Assembly: GCF_015645445.1 (NCBI RefSeq)
Contig: NZ_JADOGI010000007.1
Coordinates: 32,697-96,696, forward strand
Direction of reading: 5' to 3'
DNA length: 64,000 nt
From: Nonomuraea cypriaca
Lineage (GTDB): Bacteria > Actinomycetota > Actinomycetes > Streptosporangiales > Streptosporangiaceae
In this document: in pieces, positions 56,744-64,000 of the stretch
How positions within the stretch are numbered: the first letter of the stretch is position 1
How the letters are laid out: each line of letters begins with the position of its first letter
Notes under the pieces: model-generated
Databases searched by the model: none
Told to the model about the DNA's origin: nothing
Seen by the model: only the letters and a program-made list of their open reading frames with translations
Position numbers and translations under genes: made by a program

Positions 56744-57988
56744 TTGAGAAGGAAGAGCACCGGCGTTCTGGCCGCGTCGCTGGCCGTCGGCGCGGCGCTG
56801 GGGGCCAGCGCGTGCGGAGCGGACAAGACCGAAGCCGCGGGCAGCGGCGCCGCCGGCTGTGACACGAGCAAGGGCACGCTGGTCATCGGCGTGATCGCGC
56901 CGATGTCGGGGAAGGTGTCGACGATCGGGCTGGGCATCCGCAACTCCGTGCAGCTCGCGATCGAGCAGGCGAACGCGTCGTGCGCGGTCAAGGGCTACAA
57001 GCTCGCGATGGACGCGCAGGACGACGAGGCGAACCCGGACAAGGGAGCGGCGGCGGCGCAGCGGTTCGCCGACGACGTCAGCGTCGTGGGGATCGTGGGG
57101 TCGTACAACTCGGGGGTGGCCCGTGCGATCCAGCCGAAGATCGCCGCGTCCAAACTGCTGCAGATCTCGCCGGGCAATACCGACCCGGTGCTGTCCAGGG
57201 GAGAGGACTTCGCCACCGCGCCGAAGCGCCAGTACGAGAACTACTTCCGCGTCGTCGGCACCGACGACCTGCAGGGTCCCTTCAACGCCCGCTACCTGGT
57301 GGAGCAGGAGGGCAAGAAGAGGCTGGCCATCATCACCGATGGCAAGGCCGTGGGGGAAGGCAGCGCGACGGAGTTCGCCAAGGAGGCGCGCAGGCTCGGC
57401 GCCCAGGTCGTCATCCGGGAGAAGGTCAACGAGAACGACAGCGACTTCTCCAGCGTGCTGACCAAGGTCAAGGCCGCGCGGCCGGAAGCTATCTACGTAG
57501 GCTCCGAGTACCACGTCGCGGGGCCGCTCAGCAAGCAGGCCAAGGACCTCGGGCTGAACGTGCCGATCTCGGGCACCGATGGCCTGTACGACCCGCAGTT
57601 CATCGCCCTCGGCGGTAAGGAGGGTGACATCGCCACCTCGGTCGGCGCGCCGATCGAGAAGCTGGACAGCGGGAAGGCGTTCGTGGCGGCGTACAAGAAG
57701 AAGGGCTTCTCCGACGGCTACGGCGGCTTCGGGGCCTTCGCCTTCGACGCGGCCAACGTGATCGTCTCCTCGGTCGGCAAGGTGACCGCGAGCGCCGCCT
57801 GGACGGGCGCGCCGGAGCAGCGGACCGAGCTGATCAAGCAGGTGCAGGAGTACAAGACCGGCTCGGGCGCCAACGGCACGATCGGATTCGACCAGTACGG
57901 CGACAGCGTCAACAAGATGTTCACCGTCTACAAGGTCACGTCCGGCGCGTGGAAAGACGTGCTGAGCGACCAGTTCGAGGCGAAGTGA
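56744..57988 (+). CDS. livK: Branched-chain amino-acid-type ABC substrate-binding lipoprotein
   Basis: About 414 residues from a TTG at 56744, with GGGGAG upstream. The signal peptide (RRKSTGVLAASLAVGAALGA) ends in a lipobox ASAC. The mature protein has a type 1 periplasmic-binding fold (LVIGVIAPMSGKVSTIGLGI, NSVQLAIEQANA, VGIVGSYNSGVARAI). It would capture branched-chain amino acids or similar compounds outside the cell. First gene of a five-gene operon. Confidence 0.88.
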   Translation: MRRKSTGVLAASLAVGAALGASACGADKTEAAGSGAAGCDTSKGTLVIGVIAPMSGKVSTIGLGIRNSVQLAIEQANASCAVKGYKLAMDAQDDEANPDKGAAAAQRFADDVSVVGIVGSYNSGVARAIQPKIAASKLLQISPGNTDPVLSRGEDFATAPKRQYENYFRVVGTDDLQGPFNARYLVEQEGKKRLAIITDGKAVGEGSATEFAKEARRLGAQVVIREKVNENDSDFSSVLTKVKAARPEAIYVGSEYHVAGPLSKQAKDLGLNVPISGTDGLYDPQFIALGGKEGDIATSVGAPIEKLDSGKAFVAAYKKKGFSDGYGGFGAFAFDAANVIVSSVGKVTASAAWTGAPEQRTELIKQVQEYKTGSGANGTIGFDQYGDSVNKMFTVYKVTSGAWKDVLSDQFEAK

Positions 57989-57991
57989 GCC

Positions 57992-58903
57992 GTGTCGACC
58001 CTGGCCCAGCAGATCGTCAACGGTTTGGTGCTGGGCGCTCTGATCGGCCTGATCGCGCTCGGCTACACCATGGTCTACGGCATCATCCAGCTGATCAACT
58101 TCGCTCATGGTGAGGTGTTCATGGTGGGCGCGTTCGGCGCCCACTTCGCCTGGCTGTACCTGCTGCCCGCGGGCACGCCGTGGTACGCGGCCCTGCCGGT
58201 CATGGTCGTCGCAGCGGTGGTGGTCGCCGTAGCCGTGGCGGTCGCGATGGAACGGTGGGCCTACCGGCCACTTCGCGGCTCGCACAAGCTGGCCCCGCTG
58301 ATCACCGCGCTCGGCGTGTCCATCCTGTTGCAGGAGGTCGTACGGGTCTTCTACCCGGGCGCGACCGCGCCGCTGGCCTTCCCGCGCGCGTTCGCCGAGG
58401 GCCACCTCACCCTCGGCCCCGTGATGATCCTGTGGACCGGCGTCCTGGCTCTGGCCCTCGCGCCGCTTCTGGCCGCCGGGCTGCATCTGTACGTGGAGCG
58501 CTCGCGCCTGGGCCGGGCCATGCGCGCCACGGCCCAGGACCCGGACACCGCCCGCCTCATGGGGATCGATCCGGATCGGGTGATCCTGGCGACGTTCGTG
58601 ATCGGTGGGGCCCTGGCCGGCGTCGGCGCCGTTCTGTACGGCGTGCACTACACCCAGATCGACACCGCGATCGGCTTCCAGAACGGCATCTTCGCCTTCA
58701 CCGCCGCCGTGCTCGGAGGTATCGGCAACATCCGCGGCGCCATGCTCGGCGCGATGTGCATCGGCCTGGTGAAGTCGCTGGCCGGCCAGTACGCCTGGGG
58801 CGGCGCCCAGTACGACTACGTCTGGGTTTTCGTGCTGCTGATCCTCGTGCTGATGTTCCGCCCGCAGGGCTTCCTCGGCAGGCCGGAGAGGGTCCGGGCA
58901 TGA
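57992..58903 (+). CDS. livH: ABC permease LivH
   Basis: 303 residues from a GTG at 57992, 3 nt after livK. Signature GLVLGALIGLIALGYTMVYG and LINFAHGEVFM in the N-terminal part are classic LivH. Eight or so membrane helices. The end overlaps livM by 4 nt. Forms the membrane channel with LivM. Confidence 0.9.
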   Translation: MSTLAQQIVNGLVLGALIGLIALGYTMVYGIIQLINFAHGEVFMVGAFGAHFAWLYLLPAGTPWYAALPVMVVAAVVVAVAVAVAMERWAYRPLRGSHKLAPLITALGVSILLQEVVRVFYPGATAPLAFPRAFAEGHLTLGPVMILWTGVLALALAPLLAAGLHLYVERSRLGRAMRATAQDPDTARLMGIDPDRVILATFVIGGALAGVGAVLYGVHYTQIDTAIGFQNGIFAFTAAVLGGIGNIRGAMLGAMCIGLVKSLAGQYAWGGAQYDYVWVFVLLILVLMFRPQGFLGRPERVRA

Positions 58904-60438
58904 CGACTCTGAGAACTCGCCCGGCCACCCAAGTGCGGGCCCCGGCGAGGCGGCCATGGCGTTCGGCTCCGGCCGCCGTGCTCGTGCTGGTGGGAGCCCT
59001 GCTGCCGTGGGCCTCGATGGTGCTGCCGGGAGGGGCCTACCCCGACCTCGCCACGCTGCAGTTCTTCGACGCCCCGTACCTGGTCACCGGGTTCCGGCTG
59101 CACCTGGTCCTGCTGGGGCTGGCCGCGTTCCTGCCCAGGGCGGGCAGGGCCGCCGGCGTCGGCGTGGTCGTCATCGCGCTGGTGCACACCGCCTTCCTGA
59201 CCACCCTGGGCGCGCTGTCGTTCGGCGGCCCGGTGACGATCGTCGCCGGCGCCCTGCTGATCTGGCTGGGCAAGCCGGACGGCCCGGCCCCGGCGTGGAG
59301 GCCGCCCGCTCGGGCGCTGGCCTGGCCGATCCTCGTGGCCGCCTTCGCCGCCCTGCTCTGGCTGGTGTCGGCGACGCTGACCGCGGGCGGGCAGAGCCGG
59401 GCCACGAACCCACACGGAGGAGCCGAGTTCCTGGCCTTCCTCGGGTTCGCCGCCGGGCTGATCGGCATCCTGTCCGCGTACGGGGTGATCGCCTGGATCT
59501 CCTCGCTGGCCGAGCGGCACCGGATGTTCAGCGTGACGGTACTGCTGGCCTGCGCGATGCTGCTGCCGCTCACCGAGGCCGGTACGGGCTACTGGATGAC
59601 GGTGGCCTCGACGATCGGCATCTACGCGGCCACCGCGATCGGGCTGAACATCGTCGTGGGCCTGGCCGGGCTGCTCGACCTGGGCTATGTGGCCTTCCTC
59701 GGCATCGGCGCCTTCACCGCGGCGAACCTGGCCCACACGCTGCCCTTCCCGGTCGCCGCGCTCGCGGGGGCGGTGACGGCGGGGCTGCTCGGCGTGGTGG
59801 TGGGCGCGCCAACCCTGCGCGTACGGGGCGATTACCTGGCGATCGTGACGCTCGCGTTCGGAGAGATCTTCTTCCGCGCCGCGCAGAACGACCTCGGCGG
59901 CCTGACCGGCGGCGCCAACTCCCTCCCGGGGATCCCGCCGATCACCATGTTCGGCCAGGCGTTCGACCAGCCGATCGGCGGCCTGCCCGCCGGCTTCCTC
60001 TACTACGCCGTGACCGTGCTGATGGTGGCCGGGGCGATGACGGTGCTGGCCAACCTCAAGCACAGCCGTATCGGCCGAGCGTGGCTGGCCATCAGGGAGG
60101 ACGAGGACGTCGCCAGGGCCATGGGCGTGCGCACCGGACGCGCCAAGATCCTGGCCTTCCTGGTCGGCGCCACGCTGGCGGGCCTGGCGGGCGCGGTCTT
60201 CGCGCACAAGCTGGGCACCGTCGGGTTCGAGAGCTTCGACTTCGGCGAGTCCGTCACCCTGCTGGCCGCGGTGATCCTCGGCGCCATGGGCACCGTGCCC
60301 GGCGCGGTCGTCGGCGCCTCGCTGCTGTTCGTGCTGCCGGAGAAGCTGCGCGAGTTCAGCGACTACCGGCTGATGCTCTTCGGGCTCGCCCTCATCCTCA
60401 TCATGCGTTTCCGTCCCAGAGGGTTGGTGTCCTCATGA
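58900..60438 (+). CDS. livM: ABC permease LivM with N-terminal extension
   Basis: 512 residues from the ATG at 58900. The C-terminal 320 residues are a normal LivM (YAATAIGLNIVVGLAGLLDL, GYVAFLGIGAFTAANLA, TLRVRGDYLAIVTLAFGEI). The first 190 residues add about five further membrane helices, so it is longer than typical LivM. Pairs with LivH. Confidence 0.88.
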   Translation: MTTLRTRPATQVRAPARRPWRSAPAAVLVLVGALLPWASMVLPGGAYPDLATLQFFDAPYLVTGFRLHLVLLGLAAFLPRAGRAAGVGVVVIALVHTAFLTTLGALSFGGPVTIVAGALLIWLGKPDGPAPAWRPPARALAWPILVAAFAALLWLVSATLTAGGQSRATNPHGGAEFLAFLGFAAGLIGILSAYGVIAWISSLAERHRMFSVTVLLACAMLLPLTEAGTGYWMTVASTIGIYAATAIGLNIVVGLAGLLDLGYVAFLGIGAFTAANLAHTLPFPVAALAGAVTAGLLGVVVGAPTLRVRGDYLAIVTLAFGEIFFRAAQNDLGGLTGGANSLPGIPPITMFGQAFDQPIGGLPAGFLYYAVTVLMVAGAMTVLANLKHSRIGRAWLAIREDEDVARAMGVRTGRAKILAFLVGATLAGLAGAVFAHKLGTVGFESFDFGESVTLLAAVILGAMGTVPGAVVGASLLFVLPEKLREFSDYRLMLFGLALILIMRFRPRGLVSS

Positions 60439-61186
60439 CCCTGATCGCAGAGCGCGTCTCCATGTCCTTCGGCGGGCTCTCCGCGCTGAACGACGTCACG
60501 CTCACCGTGCCGGAGCACCACATCGTCGGCCTGATCGGCCCCAACGGAGCCGGCAAGACCACCCTGTTCAACTGCCTGACCGGCCTGTACGCGCCGACGT
60601 CCGGCCGGGTCCTGCTGAACGGGCGGCCCCTGGCTGCCGACCCCGCCGAGGCGGCTCGCCGCGGGATCGCGCGCACGTTCCAGAACATCCGCCTGTTCTC
60701 CGAGATGTCCGTCATCGACAACGTGCTCACCGGCCGGCACACCCGGATCAGGCAGAGCCTGCTGAGCGCGCTCCTGCACGGCCCCGGCTACCGCAGGAGC
60801 GAGGCGGAGGCGGTCGAGTGGGCCCGCGCCGAGCTGGCTTTCGTCGGACTCGACCCCGAGGGCCGCGCTCCGGCGCGCAGTCTGGCGTACGGGGACCAGC
60901 GGCGCCTGGAGATCGCCAGAGCGCTGGCCGGCGACCCGGCGGTGCTCATGCTGGACGAGCCCACCGCCGGCATGAACGCCAAAGAGACGGCCGCCGTCCG
61001 CGAGCTCATCATCGCCATCCGCGAGCGCGGGATCGCGGTGGTGGTGATCGAGCACGACACCAAGTTCATCTTCTCCCTCTGCGACCACGTCCACGTGCTG
61101 GTACGCGGCCAGATGCTGGTCGAAGGCCCACCGGCGGTCGTCCGGGCCGACCAGCGCGTCATCGAGGCCTACCTGGGAGCCGCCTG

Positions 61187-61187
<1 letters not shown>
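60435..61187 (+). CDS. livG: ABC ATPase LivG
   Basis: 250 residues from the ATG at 60435, overlapping livM by 4 nt. Walker A GPNGAGKTT, ARTFQNIRLFSEMSV (LivG-specific), signature-region LAYGDQRRLEIARAL, Walker B VLMLDEPTAGMN and VIEHD. One of two ATPases that power uptake. Confidence 0.92.
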
Positions 61188-61885
<698 letters not shown>

Positions 61886-61894
61886 ACCGGGTGG

Positions 61895-62176
61895 TCAGGC
61901 AGGGAGCTTGGCGCGGTGGGGGCGGTGCCGGATCTGGCCGGTGCGAGCGGCCCGCCGCACCAGGAGGATCGTAGGCGCCAGGCAGACCAGCAGCGCGAGC
62001 AGGCTGGCCTCGGGCCCGAAGGTGCCGCCGGTCAGCGCGGCCGGGCCGGACAGCGTGACGCTCAGCAGTCCCTGGGGCGGCGTGCCCGATCCGGAGAGCA
62101 TGACACCGAAGACCCCGGCATGAGTGAAGTTCCAGGCGAAGTGCAGGCCGATGGGCAGCCACAGCGCGGGCTGCAT
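61895..62176 (-). pseudogene. CPBP intramembrane protease C-terminal fragment
   Basis: From an ATG at 62176 the frame reads MQPALWLPIGLHFAWNFTHA, then SGPAALTGGTFGPEASLLAL. It has the HxxxN motif (HFAWN) of CPBP metalloproteases, but the EExxxR and FxxxH motifs upstream are missing. Only the last two or three membrane helices remain. It lies 10 nt from the end of the regulator gene, a probable deletion junction. Confidence 0.6.
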
Positions 62177-62186
62177 CGGTCCTGCC

Positions 62187-63863
62187 TCAGTTCCGCCCGT
62201 AGATCTCGCGGCTCCAGAGGTCTTCGCGAATGCGTTCGATGCCGGCGAACAGGTGACGGCGGTAGGTGGCGTACGGCAGGCCAAGGCGTTCGGCCGCGAC
62301 CTCCTGGGTGGGGGCGCCACGGAGATAGGTGATGTCGAGAGCTCGGTGGAGTTTGGCGGCCCGCGGGTCTTGGCTCAGGTCGTGGATGGCCTGTTCGAGC
62401 AGAGCGCGCAGGGCCCTGGCGGGATCGGCCTGACCGGCGAGGATTCTGCTGCGGGTGAGGGGGTTGGCGGCCAGTTCCCCGAGTCTCGGCAGATGACGCA
62501 AGGCCTTGCGGAGGGCATCGGTGAACTCCGCTTGCGACAGCACCGCCAGGTCCGGCTCGTGCATGACCCGCGCCTGCCGCCGGTCGGCCGGCAGCAGGCG
62601 CTCCAGCCAGATGTGCGCGGGTACGGCCCGCCAGTCGTGAGCACGGAGGATGTACTCGACATCTCCCTCCCACGCGTGATCCCCGAGGTCGTGCATGTTG
62701 TAGTGCCGGTAGCGCTCGCTCAAAGGGTCTTCGCCGTGCACGGCCATGAACGACCAGGCCATGCGTTCCGAGCGTAGGCACCAGCCCACCATCCGCCACT
62801 GGATCAGGTCCATCACCGGCGACGTGCCGCGGTAGCGCTCACGCACCCAGCTCCGGCCGACAGCCAGGTACTCGCCGGGCCGCAGCGGGGCGACGGTGTG
62901 TGCGTTGGCCCAGGCCGTCGCGGCGACCGGGTCCGCCTGCGCTTCCTCCTGGGAGTCGAGGCGAAGCCAGGCGGTGGCGGCCGCCAGTTCGCCGTCTCGT
63001 GTCGTGCGGTAGAGACGGAACGCTCGCGGCTGCCGGGTCGTCCAGAGGGAGACGGCGGCCGCCGATGCGGCGTCGCACTCGGCGGCCAGGCGCAGCAGGT
63101 CCTCGGTGTCCTCGGGGCGGAAGACGTCCTCGTACACCTCACCGTGGTCGCGCCAGGCGTGCGGCTTCGGCGTCCGTTCTTCGTCGCGATGCAGGTAGAT
63201 CAGCGAGCCGACGACCCCGAGCACGTCCATGTCGTCGGCGGCGCGGATCCGGGCCATGAGATGAGTCTTGACGCTCAGGTGCATGTCGGCGTGGCCCTGC
63301 GGGTCTCGCCAGCGCAGGTCGGCTTCGAGGATCTCGCGTACGACATCGTGCGGGTAGAGCCCGAGCGGGCCGGAGTCGATGAACGGCTGCCGCCGCAGCC
63401 ACGAGAACAGGGCCGCGGCGTCGTCATCGGGCAGGACCGCGCGCAGCACGTCCTGCGTGGTCATGTACGTGTGCGCGCACACCTGCAGGGCATGCCAATG
63501 CGCGGGGCCGGGCACTTCGCCGACGAGTTGGTCGAGCAGGGAAGCGACCACGTCGTGGCTGGGAGTCCAGCGGGAACCGGCGGCGCTGTCCTTGATCGCT
63601 GCCGCGGCCCCGAGCGAAAGTGCGAGCGGGTGCCCGCCGGCGAAGGCGAGCAGCGGATCGCGCAGTTCGCCGGCCATGCCACGGGCCTGCAGCAGGGCCG
63701 CGGAGTCCACCGGGTCCAGGTCGTGCAGCGCGATGAGCCGCAAAGTGTCGGCCCAGCCTGGATCGGCCTGCCACACCAGGTCCGGCGGGATGCGCCCGGC
63801 CAGCACGACCACGGCGCCGTCCGGGAGGCGCGGCAAGAACCGTCCACGCAGCCAGCTCTCCAA
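62187..63863 (-). pseudogene. STAND/AAA-type regulator lacking its P-loop
   Basis: 558 codons from a TTG at 63863. The sequence begins in the middle of an NTPase domain (LESWLRGRFLPRLPDGAVVV then LAGRIPPDLVW). Sensor-like features follow (LLAFAGGHPLALSLG) and a helical C-terminus ending VAAERLGLPYATYRRHLFAG, which resembles a helix-turn-helix. No Walker A is present and stop codons lie directly upstream. It is probably the 3' part of a larger regulator that lost its 5' end. Confidence 0.6.
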
Positions 63864-63972
63864 GCCCTGAATCTATCAGTTACGTGGAATCAACTCCCCG
63901 TGCGTGTCCCTTCCAATGAGCTGATCTTGATTCGGTAGCCTCGCTGTCAGTCGAGGGGCGGGGGTCCTGGAC

Positions 63973-64000
63973 GTGGCGGTGGTGCTGGAGGACAAGTGGC
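63973..64000 (+). CDS. Possible gene start at right edge
   Basis: A GTG with a G-rich ribosome-binding site (GGCGGGGGTCC) opens a frame VAVVLEDKW that runs out of the window. Too short to identify. Confidence 0.3.

Noticed and set aside
56474..58957. 827-codon minus-strand frame over livK and livH
   Set aside because: His/Gln/Asp-rich translation typical of the antisense of high-GC genes; the plus-strand liv genes have clear motifs.

Overview
The window is high-GC actinomycete DNA, with many GTG starts, ATGA/GTGA gene overlaps, a SARP regulator, a class III lanthipeptide locus, an ECF sigma factor and a MAB_1171c-like membrane protein. A Streptosporangiales-type host such as Nonomuraea fits, but genus cannot be fixed from the sequence. 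No phage structural genes, rRNA operon or CRISPR array were seen.

Region 1 (1-18,099) reads as the right end of a genomic island rich in defence genes. On the minus strand there is a cysteine desulfurase, a DUF4007 protein and the start of a P-loop ATPase, matching SspA, SspB and SspC of DNA phosphorothioation systems. Next is a tightly overlapping helicase / MORC-like GHKL ATPase / PLD-nuclease operon, a plausible restriction partner. Two unknown genes, an ApeA-like HEPN protein, a four-gene ubiquitin-like conjugation operon (Ubl, E2-like, JAMM protease, E1-like) and an XRE-ImmA/IrrE pair follow. The region ends at a 47-nt 3' fragment of a tRNA-Lys(UUU) gene, the expected right attachment site of an island in that tRNA. 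The intact tRNA and the integrase would lie left of the window.

Region 2 (18,100-30,604) is an insertion-sequence patchwork. Two nearly identical IS copies in opposite orientation (A and B) bracket an XRE / ImmA-IrrE / MAB_1171c-like / cytochrome P450 module, resembling a composite transposon. IS701, IS1182 and ISL3 remnants lie around it. An IS1634-family element has a perfect 19-bp inverted repeat and a 5-bp target duplication.

Region 3 (30,686-40,505) is a compact class III lanthipeptide cluster on the minus strand: SARP regulator, LanKC synthetase, a 46-residue precursor with two Ser-x-x-Ser-x-x-Cys motifs, a MacB-like permease, a fused ABC exporter and an ABC ATPase.

Region 4 (40,583-45,281) is a three-level nested insertion: an ISAs1 element inside IS copy C, which interrupts IS D, which interrupts a DUF6461 gene. 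A decayed XRE paralogue is on its other flank.

Region 5 (45,318-55,287) holds a divergent MarR / WrbA-like / MFS efflux locus, two related TPR-like genes separated by a Tn3 fragment, an IS630 remnant, and an ECF sigma / anti-sigma / ABC transporter operon.

Region 6 (55,288-64,000) begins with integrase, IS21 and IS3 scraps. A complete branched-chain amino-acid-type ABC operon (livKHMGF) follows, then a CPBP protease fragment and an NTPase-type regulator lacking its P-loop.
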